Shown here piece after piece: positions 1 through 10,500 of a DNA stretch of 64,000 nt (its first letter is position 1; each line of letters opens with the position of its first letter). Origin of the DNA: Haemonchus contortus (Eukaryota > Nematoda > Chromadorea > Rhabditida > Trichostrongylidae); assembly GCA_000469685.2 (NCBI GenBank), contig LS997566.1, positions 35,322,420-35,386,419 of the forward strand, written 5' to 3'. Below the pieces are notes generated by a model, which had not been told where the DNA came from, did no database searches, and saw nothing but the letters and a program-made list of their open reading frames with translations. The position numbers and the translations under genes are program-made.

Positions 1-2160
1 ACACGAGGGCCAGCGGAGACTCTTAGCTCTCCATTTCTCCCTTAGGTCGAACAGCAAAGAGTCTGTCAAGAACCTAGAGCTAAGATATTTCAAAGCTGGA
101 TAGATGGTTATTCACCAGGAGTTCCCAAGAGAAGATGGATCAGATCAAAGCTGGGCATGGTTCTGGCTGAATCGATTCATGAACCAGACGAACTGAAGAT
201 GTTGGGTAGAGGTGGAGTGTGAGAAGAGCGATGTGCTTGTTGAATCAAGATGGATAAACACCCCATTTCTCATGGAGTTACACCGTGACACTGTGCCAAA
301 CACCTCGTTGCCCGTGCCATGAATCATCTCCGAAAAAAATCGCCCAAACTCGCGACCTTCATCACAGCACAGCCCACGGCCCATTCCGTGTGTCCCCCCA
401 CGACTGGATATTGGCCAGATCGGCAACGTAACCAGATGTGTTCGTCTTCTTGTGACAGCCGATCGATTATCGTCATTCATGAGAGGAAGGATCCTCCTGT
501 GAAAGAATGATTTCAGATTCAGAAACGACTACGGTCTATTCACAGAGTTTTTCAGGCAATGCGGAGAGACTCTAAGAGAAATGATTACCAAACTTTGAGA
601 AGTAGATCAGTAGGATTACGGTAGCATCACAACAACATACTAAGGCCCAGTAAAGCCGCTTAGAAGGGCTACCTGGGACCTTTCTGAGTCGAAACTTCGT
701 TCGCGAAAAGTCTACCCTTTGAACAATGCTGAAGATGTGGACAGCATTGAGGGGTAGATCATCAATACGGACATTGAAGACATTCAAGCATCGTCCTGAC
801 ACAAAATCGGGGAATCAGCTAGCCCATACTTTTCAAAAGAATGACTTTCCCTTCGAGGAAAAGTCTGGCCTCCATAAACGCAACTCCCACAACGAGCGAT
901 TCAGTTGACATCGCCTGTTTGGCACTTCCGCTTCTGCCTTCTCAGCATCCCACTTCACCAAAAAGATCACTAATCAGGTATTAGGACGGTGGAAAGGAAC
1001 CAGATGATAGAGAATAAAGTTGTACTACTGTAAGTTAATGACTGTAGGTAAGGGGAGGAAAGATACCCGTCCGGTGAACTGAACAACCGCACTCCTCGGC
1101 TTGGCATGCTGAAGTGATGGCAGAGCCGTTTCCTGTAGTCTTACTGATTTCCTTAGTTCCTCTTTCTGGAGATGTGTGACTGATGATAATAGGTTTCGAT
1201 CAGAAACCGTTGACGGAGACAGTTTGACGCCATAAATTATTTTCCATGAATCGGTGCAAATTTTGGGGACATTGAACAAAGTACTCGATCACTGCAACTG
1301 TGATCAATCATTCCGCCATCTATTTTCGGTTCCCAGAAATGTTTCAATTTCTATGGAAACAATGAACGGCCTATAAGAACACATAGCAATTGCAAGAAGT
1401 TTTCATATTCAATATCGACCATGAAAAAGGAACAGGAGAATGGAAAAGGGATATCGCCCGCAATTGAGATCTCAGAAACAGTTTTGCTTAAGATAACCTA
1501 ATATTCCCTTCTCGGAAGTCAGGTACTGCTGCAAGTATGTACTAATGGGAATGAAGCGAATGAACTCCTTATAGGATCAATAGGGATACGGTACGGTGCA
1601 TAGATACTGGAAATTCTTCTATTGCCTAATCACCACCAGTGTCACTTCCATTCCTAATAAAGCTAAGTGCGTGAAATTTCCTAAAAAGGGCTACCTAAAG
1701 CGAAAATCCTATCCTTCTCAAAACTACTACTAATACAAGATGTCCAAAAAATCTTGCTAGCCTACAAATTAGCTGGAAAACCGAATAGGGCATTTGCTCA
1801 TCTTATTTTGGTGTTTTAAGGACTTATTTAGAAAAAAATTCAGTACACAATTTTTTTCTGTATCGAAAGAAAGATTTTCGTATGTTAACAATAACCATGA
1901 TATCACTATAACATACGCCCAGAGCCTGCCTTCCTCTTCGCGTTGAACTGAACCCGAGTATACGCCGTTACGGTAATGAACTAATAAGTATACGGTAATC
2001 GCGTCCGCGTTGGCCATACGTATGTGATCCGCGATGAATGCTATAGTGGTAACAAAAACCCCGCTGAAATCTAAAGACACCTCCTGTGTGGAGGACGCAG
2101 CATGGACATCACTTGATTCGGAAATGACACCAACCAGAAAAAGAAAAGTGCAAAGGATAC
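1..2160. other. No gene recognised
   Basis: Only short ORFs occur on both strands (at most about 110 codons), with no recognisable domain and no convincing pair of splice sites around an open segment. No tRNA-like or terminal-inverted-repeat structure was seen. A tttttcag at about 550 is followed by a segment that soon meets stops, so I do not call an exon. Confidence 0.5.
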
Positions 2161-2776
2161 ATTATATTATACTATTATATTATATTGTACATATTATATT
2201 ATAGTGTATTATATTATATTATATTATAGTGTATTATATTATATTATATTATATTATATTATATTATATTATATTATATTATATTATATTATATTATATT
2301 ATATTATATTATATTATATTATATTATATTATATTATATTATATTATATTATATTATATTATATTATATTATATTATTTTGTTTTATTTTATTTTATTTT
2401 ATTTTATTTTAGTTTATATTAAATTATTTTATATTAAATTAAGGTAAATTAAATTACATTATATTATTTTATATTAAATTATTCTATAATAAATTATATC
2501 ATATTATATTTTATCATTTTACACTAAGTTATTTTATATTAAATTAAATTAAATTAAATTAAATTACATTATATTATATTATATTATATTATATTATATT
2601 ATATTATATTGTTTTATTTTATTCTATTTTAGTTTATATTATATTATATTATATTGTATTATATTATATTATATTATATTATATTATATTATATTATATT
2701 ATATTATATTATATTATATTATATTATATTATATTATATTATATTATATTATATTATATTATATTATATTATATTA
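2161..2776. repeat. (ATATT)n pentanucleotide array with ATTTT-type interruptions
   Basis: Two long, nearly pure blocks of the ATATT unit (about 2204-2376 and 2640-2775) flank a diverged middle of TTTTA and TTAAA units. The long tyrosine/isoleucine/leucine ORFs across it are artefacts of a repeat whose unit contains no stop in some frames. The array is not telomeric in sequence. Confidence 0.95.
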
Positions 2777-3259
2777 AGTATTACTGTATATTGTAGTGTA
2801 TCAAATTGCTTGCTCTTATATCTCTTATATGCTCTTATATCTTATATCAGATTATAGTATATGGTGCAATTTATATCAATGTTCACATAAACAGTTGCAG
2901 TATAAAATTAAAGCGATATCACGGGATTAATGTCAGATCGTCCATTACCACATATTATCACTCAGAATCTTATTTTACCACTAACTTCTCCTTTTATTAT
3001 ATCATTGACTCATTCTCCTTCACTGGCGTATGGGCTTTAAAGATAGTAATTTCCTTGATAGATAAATGAGGGATGTTGTCTGTGCTGAACTTCCGATACG
3101 GATTCCTTCTGCTTCTTCAACACCGCAGCTCCAAAAGAGGATCAATTAGTGTAGTGGAGTAAGGATTACCTCGATAGAAAAAAGAACTGTTCACCCAATG
3201 ATCGACCTTGTTATGATCCATGTATTGATGTATGTTATGCACAGATCTGAGATAATATA
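2777..3259. other. AT-rich sequence, no gene seen
   Basis: This is the diverged right flank of the ATATT array, then unique AT-rich DNA up to the TA target of the mariner element. Nothing recognisable is present. Confidence 0.5.
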
Positions 3260-3860
3260 TTAGGTTGATGCATAATTATTGCGGATTTTTTCGCGGCTTT
3301 TTTTCTCTAAATAGAATTCAAATACTGAGTTCGTGTCTTTTCTAGAAATAATCTACTTGATTTCCTCTACATGAATATACTCAAAAAACCATCCACATAT
3401 TCGCGAAATTGGGCTTAACTTCTTCGAGAAAGATTGGAAGGTGGCACAGTCATTCCGCGATCCCAGTAACTTTTCGGCGATCGTACAATCAGCCAAAGCC
3501 AACCAAGAAATGGGAACTGTACCTTAAATCTGCCATATAATAATAACTTCTGATAACATATAATGGACAGAAACTTTTATGGATTATCTCGTCAACCGTT
3601 TATCGAAAAAATGGTTAGAGAATAGAAGTTTCGTCGATTTGGATGACTTGATGGCCGATGTCAAGGCGTGGATCGCCCGTAAGAATCAAAACTTCTTCGC
3701 TTTCGGGATCCGACTATCTAGCCATAGGGAAGCAGTGCTTGACGTAGATGGTGAATAAGTTCCGGAATAATTATTTGAATATTTGTTTGCTTAGTATTTC
3801 ATAAATTTTTTAAGTAAAATTTGCTGGAAAAAAACCCGCAATAATTATGCATAAACCTAA
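3260..3860 (+). mobile_element. Internally deleted mariner-family transposon
   Basis: The element begins TTAGGTTGATGCATAATTAT and ends with the near-perfect inverted copy ATAATTATGCATAAACCTAA. TA dinucleotides sit on both sides (3258-3259 and 3861-3862), as expected for Tc1/mariner insertion. At 601 bp it is about half the usual mariner length of about 1.3 kb. A stretch resembling the start of the transposase lies near 3350-3500 and the C-terminal 53 codons remain at 3600-3758. The central catalytic part is missing, so the copy is non-autonomous. The left 240 bp are repeated in inverted orientation just downstream. Confidence 0.85.
3600..3758 (+). pseudogene. Mariner transposase, C-terminal remnant
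   Basis: An open segment of 52 codons plus TAA lies inside the deleted mariner. It ends with HREAVLDVDGE and a stop, which resembles the conserved end of mariner transposases (a basic/aromatic RW-type motif, then a V..DG. stretch). No DDD catalytic residues remain. The product would not be a working transposase. Family assignment rests mainly on the surrounding mariner terminal repeats. Confidence 0.6.
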
Positions 3861-3949
3861 TATATAGAGGCAGGTAAAATGCAGGGGAAATAGAAAATAT
3901 CAAAATAATCGTGTTTTGACCGCCAGGAAGTCATGTATACTTTCACTAG

Positions 3950-4186
3950 ATCACCCAATGAACGATCGCCGAAAAGTTACTGAGATCGCGGAATGACTGT
4001 GCCACCTTCCAGTCTTTCTCGAAGTTGTAAAGCCTGGTTTCGCGAATATGCGGAAGATTTGTTGAGTATACTCTTGTAGAGGAGATCAAGTAGATCATTT
4101 CTAGAAAAAACCCGAACTCAATATTCAAATTCTATCGAGAGAAAAAAAGCCGCGAAAAAATCCGCAATAATTATGCATCAACCTAA
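3950..4186 (-). mobile_element. Partial mariner copy, inverted relative to the neighbour
   Basis: This segment is the reverse complement of about 3260-3495, including the terminal repeat that ends CAACCTAA before a TA at 4187-4188. It holds a minus-strand open stretch (from about 4128) containing NFEKDWKVAQSFRD, probably from the transposase N terminus. It has no second terminal repeat of its own, so it is a fragment or part of a rearranged element with the 3260-3860 copy. Confidence 0.8.
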
Positions 4187-5681
4187 TAGCTCTCAAAAGC
4201 TTCCGGCAGACTATTTCCTAATCGTATTTTTTTCGGTAAACCAAGTTACATGAAACTTTGGTTTGTTGACCTAATAACTTGGAGAACAGAAGGGTGTGTT
4301 TAATGTGAAACCTACCCGGCTTCCGCTATTGCGTCTCCCTTCAGTCACGATGCTATCATGCTCTCGAAAGCTACATTGAGCTTCTGCCGTTCATGCCCTG
4401 ACCGTTTGCAACGGAACTTTGGTCGTCTTTATATTATATTTTATAAACACGAACCTAGTCTCCCACGAGTTCGAAACATTCCGGCCTTCCCGGGAAACCT
4501 TTGGGGTCGACTTGGAAGAGCTTTATGTAATCCGATTGAGAGAAGCAAGCCATAACCAAAATGAGAAGGCAAGAAAATGGATGTCTGTTGAGAAACATTG
4601 CCTAGTGCCGGTGAATAAGAAAGGTTTCATAATATATAGACAGGGTCTGAGAAATAAGGCCTAGAAGACTTCATGAAAGCTCTTCGGAGGATGGGATTCA
4701 GAACATCGAAAAAAGGTCACTCGCCTAAGCGTGCTTCAGCAGAAAATGATTACCTACAAGTACAAGAGTGAGTCTTCCTAGGAAAACTTACAAAGACGTC
4801 ATTGAGACTGCCAGTTGTCAGCAGAGGCTACCAAGACGCTACAGAGGATGGAAAACGTCCCAGAATGCCGCCGACACGGACGAATCGCTGGGAAACAGCC
4901 GATGGAAAGCCATCGGTGTGATGGTAGCGAATTTCGCATGCACATCAACCCCGGGTGTATGTGTGTGTACGAGTTTTTTGTGTCATTTGTCTGGCGCCAG
5001 TGGAATGAGCAATTTCGACGTCTCGTTGAGGTCGCCGTAGTGGTGTCGGTGGTGTATGAAAGCAGGGAGATTTTAAAACGAGGACAATCGAGGACAAAGC
5101 ACGACTATGATCCTTTGCAGTTATCCTAATGAAAAGAAACAGATGGGGCGATGATGAGTGGAGCGACTACCACTGGTGTGATCCAAGGATCAATTCTGTG
5201 ACTTCTGATCTCAAGATCATCAAAAGATTTTGCTCATCTCTATGGATTAACCGATACTGGACACGTCGGAGAGGACCGAAGTAGTTGTTTTAGCATCGGT
5301 CAGCTTCCGCGAGGGCTTCTGTAGCTGATACGAAATAAGACGCCACGACAATTCTGAGTAGAAATAGACTGTGTGGGCCCATATGGAACGAGATTGATCA
5401 GCGATAAAGAGCTCTGACCACTATAATTCCTCTAATATTCCATCAAGGTAAACCATCAGGAGTAGGTGCGGTTACTTCGCTGAAAACCTGAGTCCAAGCG
5501 ATTTCTTTCATTTTAAAATGAAATACCATAAGAGGACGGAGATGGGGCAATACCTGAGCGGAGCTATCATAGCTGTATCGTCATTGCAACGGTAACTGAT
5601 TGGACTGGACTCGTTTGTGAAATGGGAGGACTGAGAAATCCCCATTGGAAATAATGTGCATGGCACACTCTAAAATCTAGG
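4187..5681. other. No gene recognised
   Basis: Several plus-strand open stretches of 65-104 codons overlap (4358-5129). None shows a recognisable domain, compositional bias or strong splice sites. No repeat ends were identified. Confidence 0.45.
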
Positions 5682-5985
5682 CGGAGGTGGTGTAGTGGAG
5701 CACTATCTCACACTCATTCACGGTCATGGGTTCGAATCCCGGATCGATATCCGTCAAGGCCAACCAAGCCTTCCATCCCTCCAGGGTCGGGTAATTGGAA
5801 CCATGCTCGTCTGGGAGGATAGTAGCACTGGTTTGTACATGGGCCGGCCACCGCAAGTCATTGTGTAGGCCAGATACGCATTCAATACGCCACTACGATT
5901 CTGGGTAGAAGTCGAATGCGTGGGCGCATCCCTCAGTGGGAATTATTAACGCCAAAAGGCTCTATTCTTGACGACACACCCTCTG
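5682..5985 (+). mobile_element. tRNA-derived SINE, near full length
   Basis: The head carries an A-box-like TGGTGTAGTGG and a perfect B box GGGTTCGAATCCC about 40 bp later, as in a tRNA promoter, but the sequence cannot fold as a tRNA. The body holds the family blocks: CAACCAAGCCTTCCATCCC, CTCGTCTGGGAGGATA, GTACATGGGCCGGCCACCGC, CATTGTGTAGGCC and CACTACGATTCTG. It ends near the GGGCGCATCCC block and a short pyrimidine-rich tail. This is one of the best-preserved plus-strand copies. Confidence 0.8.
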
Positions 5986-6479
5986 ACACCCTCGACGAAC
6001 AGAAGGTGGTTCAATGGGTTCAATTGATTTCTGTTCACCTGATCTAATCAAGAATTGAGGTTATTCTTAGATAGTTTACACTGATCATTAATCATCACTA
6101 AGAATACCGTATCAAATGTTGAGAGCAACGGCAATTACCGGTCTCGCTCAGATGACTGGCCGAAAAACGAAGTGAAACCAGTAATAAAAAAAAGTGCTCG
6201 ACACAGTACATACAATTAATTACATGTCCAAATAATGAGAACAGGATTCGTTGCAAGTTTCAATTATATAATAGGCGAAACGGCTAAAAATCAAGTAAGT
6301 AAATAAATAATATTTATTATATGAAAAAATAGAGGGGTAACAAAAGGATGAAGGATAAATTCTTCGGTAAAGTCGACATAAAAAGGTTAAATTTAAGATC
6401 CTCAAGTCTAAAGACTTAAGTTTTTGGCGTAATTAATTCTACTGCTGGAATGCGCCCCGCATCCGACTTTCATTCTAAA
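5986..6479. other. AT-rich sequence, no gene seen
   Basis: This stretch is AT-rich with TTATTAT-like runs near 6300. It has no supported gene or element. Confidence 0.5.
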
Positions 6480-6535
6480 TCGTTGGTGCTCTCAATGTGT
6501 ACGTGGCAGCCTCCTATACAATAACCAGAACTACC
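6440..6535 (-). mobile_element. SINE 3' fragment, minus strand
   Basis: The reverse complement of the SINE 3' body is visible: AATGCGCCCCGCATCCGACT, a short gap, then GTACGTGGCAGCCTCCTATACAAT. The head with A and B boxes is absent. A plus-strand SINE fragment lies about 300 bp away. Confidence 0.55.
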
Positions 6536-6553
6536 GAAGTCCAGGATCAGGAG

Positions 6554-6934
6554 TTAGTGGTGTGGTTCGAGGATCCCATGCCGGATCAACATTTTTGCAG
6601 ACCAACCAGACCTATCCCTCCGACAGTTAACCAGGAGGTACCGTATCCACCTGCTCAAATCAAAACCTTTCCAAAACGGGTAGCTCGTAAAATTTTTTAG
6701 AAACTCCTCAGTTCCCTGCATAAAGTTCAAAGACTTTGGTACGATGTCTTGCAACCAGGCCATCTGTTTCTCCGGGGTTAGTCGAGTGGTTCCAGAATCG
6801 TAGAGGAAACCTAGAACCCTAAATAGGATCAACTGACTGGTGCCTAATTCTCCTGGAAGAACGAAAGCTTTGACGTGCACAGCAGTTAGTCTCTGTAGTT
6901 CATTGCATAGGCCGGATAGGTGGGCGTCTTCCAA
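6554..6934 (-). CDS. Unidentified open segment between two SINE fragments
   Basis: An uninterrupted minus-strand frame of 126 codons lies here. Its inner part, after a possible splice acceptor CTATTTAG at 6819-6826, has a protein-like composition with stretches such as LTPEKQMAWLQDIVPK and EEFLKNFTSYPFWKGF. The first codons overlap SINE-derived sequence, so the annotated start is not believable and any true exon would begin near 6818. I do not recognise the family. It could be a host exon, a piece of a retroelement polyprotein or chance. Confidence 0.25.
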   Translation of the reverse strand: MEDAHLSGLCNELQRLTAVHVKAFVLPGELGTSQLILFRVLGFLYDSGTTRLTPEKQMAWLQDIVPKSLNFMQGTEEFLKNFTSYPFWKGFDLSRWIRYLLVNCRRDRSGWSAKMLIRHGILEPHH

Positions 6935-6985
6935 AGTGGGGATAGCCTACGCAGAAGACGTTACCCTCCATTCTTCTCATTCTTC
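6836..6985 (+). mobile_element. SINE fragment, plus strand, degenerate
   Basis: CTCCTGGAAGA, then GTTCATTGCATAGGCCGGATA, match the middle of the SINE body (CTCGTCTGGGAGGATA and CATTGTGTAGGCCAGATA), and the GGTGGGCGTCTTCC block follows. The promoter head is missing. Confidence 0.5.
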
Positions 6986-6989
6986 TCTA

Positions 6990-9435
6990 CTAGGAAGCGA
7001 AAACTGTGTTCCCACAGCATAAGCTTTATCTCAAAGCATGCCGAATGACGGTTGGAACCTTTTTTGCTGGACTGGAAGACGAAACGCTATGGGTGCACGA
7101 TCGGTGCAGTTGCTGCCACTGGTTGCACAACGACAACGACGACCACGACTGACTGATAGCGTTGTAATAGAAGATCCGAAGATTTCGGGGTTTACAATCC
7201 TGTGGTGCTACAAAACGAATACACGGATCTGCACCAAAACATCTAAATACAATCTTGTCACCTCGGGGATGACAAGACACCTCACAGACACGACTGGAAT
7301 CAGCGAGAAAAAAGCAGCAAAACAGCAACGACGACAATTCCACGCCTTCAAAAAGCATAAAAAATGGAAGCAGAAAAGGAAATCGAGTGATTTTATTGGA
7401 CTCACAAGCACAGCCACCCAACATCTGAGCATGAAGCATCTATTCTTATGGTACACAGCCCAGAAATAAATTATGAATGGGCAACTGCTCATCGTGGCCC
7501 CTAGTCACTATATGGACGAAGCATGGAACAATGCTTAATACGTTTTAGAAAGTTTCTAAAACTCCTACATAGTGAGATAGTAAAAGAATGGGCGGGGCTG
7601 CCATAAATGGGCAGGACTCTGAAGTTCTCATTAGCCGACAAGGGAAGGTTGGACTCCTTTCTTTCTTGAAAAAGTAAATATAAATCTCTAATGAACAAAT
7701 TTTTCGGAATCCTCATGAACGAACCTCTTTTCTATAATACTATCTGTTTTTGACATTAATTGTATACTGTTATTGTTTGGATGTTTATCTTCGTTCCTCG
7801 CTTCTATCTACCTAGCTCCTCACGTGTAATCAATAAGATTTAATAAGTTATGGCCTGATTTAATAGACATTCCTAGCAGTGACAAGAAAACAAAGGAAAG
7901 TTCAAGTAAAGGGGCTGGACGATAAATGATGATAATGGGAGATAAGTGGTGATAACAGAAGAGAACAGAAGGTAACAGAAGATGAGCGAGCGCCAATAAG
8001 AAAGCAGATACGGTAGTAGTATTGAATGATAGAGCTAAATAAGAATTGATAGCGAGAGAATACCACAATGTGAGACAGGAGAGAACTTTTCAATCTGAAA
8101 GCAAGTGAGAGAGTAATCGAAAAGTGCAGAGAACGGATAATGAAGACGATGGCCGTAGCACCGATTGCTGACCGATCCGGCTGGTTTCCCTATGCTCGGT
8201 TCCTGGTTGATAAATTGGCTCATTAGTCGATTGATTAGTGCCGGCCCACGTGAGCAGATGAGGATTTTTACCTTCGACTTCCATTGCACTAACGAGACAG
8301 CCAGCAACCCTTTCGGTTCATGTCCTTCTACGCCAACGGAAAAAATTCGGTTTACACCTTGCCGCGTCTGCACCGACGTGGGGCGTATGCTTAGGACATC
8401 TCGTTTCCCGTGTGCCCTGGTAAGGTCAATGTCTGAGACGAATGAGCATCGCTTTGGTATTAACCATACCAAATGGAGCCCTCTGGATAAATGACTCTCA
8501 ACTTCTATCACAGCAGAAATTTCAAAAGGAAGGTGCGAGAGAAAGTGCCAAGTAACGGCTATCGAAGGGAACTACACTTAAGGCATTTTCTACTCACCGC
8601 TTACCCAATCCCTGTACACGCCAACCAGGTAATCCATCTTTCTCAGCAAAGTTGAGCACTTTAGGAGTCACTTAACATACTGAGGTTCAAGAAAATAGGA
8701 GAAGGAAGCCTAATTATTCATAAAGTCCATATGGAGCAATATAAAAAATACTTATTATTCAACAGTTTTACAAATTCACACCCCCTCCCCGAGCTTCTTC
8801 CAGTTGCAACTGAAAGCAAGTGCCTACATAATGACTGCTCAGAAGTCATATAGGCCATAAAAGGGACGAGCCTACATCCGGGAGACCTCGACGGTCGAAG
8901 GGAAGGGATCGTATCGGCAAATACCCTGCACGTCATGCGCGGCATAGCCCATATACGTGTTCAAATGACACGTCCTAAAGCCGAATGCGGTACGGATCCC
9001 AGACGAAATGATGAACTTGACTTCTGATTCCACGATTTCACTCCTATCAAAATGAATTGAAAAGTGATATGCCTATGCTTTGGAGAGAGGACATCGAGAA
9101 GAACGACAAATCCGAAGTGGGTCCAGGAGATGGCTATTCATACGATGAGGTGTGGGCCGAAGGAAGTTCTCTGCAAAACTGTTGTGTCTGGACATGAATC
9201 ATTCACTACAAAACGTTCGTCAAACAGAATCGCGCCGGTCGTAGGATCGTGACCACGAGGTATCGATGAGGAAAAAACGGCATGATGAAGTATCCGATGA
9301 TCTCGTGGTGGTCGCACGTCGAACCCGACCGACTGACATCATCAGCCTCATTTTTGCAGTCGTCATCGCTCTACGTCGTAGTCATCACCGTCATCGTTAT
9401 GAACCCGGGGCTCAGCTGCACTCGATGGTCCCATA
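6990..9435. other. No gene recognised
   Basis: Overlapping ORFs on both strands at 7026-7492 and 8035-8511 (up to 158 codons) mirror each other, as expected for sequence poor in stops rather than for genes. None contains a domain I recognise. Weak SINE-like blocks may occur at 8820-8990 but are too degraded to call. Confidence 0.4.
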
Positions 9436-9439
9436 AATG

Positions 9440-9565
9440 ACCTCAAACTTCCTCGCACGTCATCTGATGGCAGATGCTAGGCCAGTGGGTGGAAGTCGAA
9501 TGAGCAAACGCATTCCCCAAACAGGATCGACCAACACCCCGAGACTTTATCCTTTATCCTTCCAG
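9440..9565 (+). mobile_element. SINE 3'-end fragment
   Basis: The tail part of the SINE is preserved: GGAAGTCGAATGAGCAAACG, CATTCCCCAAACAGGATCGA and the repeated tail ACTTTATCCTTTATCC. The head is missing. The TTTATCC tail repeats match the 3' end of the copy near 61150. Confidence 0.6.
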
Positions 9566-10229
9566 TCCGGACGAGTTCCCTCTCAATCAAATAGTTTCGA
9601 CTTGGACGAGTTCTGAGCAGACGGTTACCTCACAGAATCTTTGATGGTGATTTAAATGCTGTTATAAGATGGAGCGCCGTATAAAAATATGAGTGAATTG
9701 GACGAGTTGCACCGGAAGAGATTGTAACTAGTGCACAATGCTACAGCACGCGATTAAGCCGGTATGCAAAGAACGTCAACAATCCCTTCGCGTCACATCT
9801 GCAGTTGCGGATGAATGGCCCTTATCTTGGACTGGGATCTTTTGCGGAAATATCTCGAAGCATTGAAAACGGCTGGTCTCCAATACATCAATAACGCTTT
9901 TATATCGATGTAGAATGCACAAAATGAAGGACAGCAACGAGGTAGTACTGATTGAGGCGTGGTTTCCTGACGAATTTGGACGAGTTTTTGGTGGACACGC
10001 ATAAAGTAAGAGAATGCTATTTAAATGCCTTCTCAGTCGATTCTCCTCCTTACTTAAATGATAGACATAGGCATGGGAGAGTGGTCCCCATGGAAGGCCA
10101 CTAATCGATTTCTATATCGATCTTTTTCTTTGCGATCGGTCAATGTCAGTCCGGACGACAAGCCGGCCCTAAGTCAACCTTTCTGGGTTTAGCCGACGCA
10201 AAGTATAAACCAAAAGGGAAAACTAACGG
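9566..10229. other. No gene recognised
   Basis: Short ORFs only; no element ends seen. Confidence 0.45.
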
Positions 10230-10500
10230 AACTAGATCATGCGCAATGTGGTGCACTATCACACCCACAGTCTACGGATGAATCCCTGATTTATACCTGC
10301 TCCGAGCCACCAAGGCCTCGTTCCTCCGGGCTCGTTTAGTTCATACCAGACTTGCCTGGGTGGGGAGAGCCACTGACTTGTACATTGGCTGGTCATTGGC
10401 GACTATAAGCCATAACATACTCGGGACTTACGATCCTGAGAAGGCGGAGGCGTATCCCGAAAAGGGATTGATCATAGCCAAAGGATTCTGAAGGACCCAA
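10230..10500 (+). mobile_element. SINE, degenerate, near full length
   Basis: The head is decayed (CAATGTGGTGCACTATCACA, B-box region ACGGATGAATCCCTGAT). The body is clear: CCACCAAGGCCTCG, ACCAGACTTGCCTGGGTGGG, TTGTACATTGGCTGGTCATT and CGTATCCCGAAAAGGG. The degraded B box suggests an old copy that is no longer transcribed by Pol III. Confidence 0.7.

Noticed and set aside
2204..2857. Three long ORFs of 67-72 codons made of Tyr, Ile and Leu
   Set aside because: They are translations of the ATATT repeat, which lacks stops in some frames.
5700..5755. A tRNA gene at the SINE head
   Set aside because: It has A and B boxes but no acceptor stem or anticodon arm, and the same body follows in other copies.
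8035..8511. 158- and 109-codon opposed ORFs as coding
   Set aside because: Mirror-image open frames with no recognised domain or splice sites.
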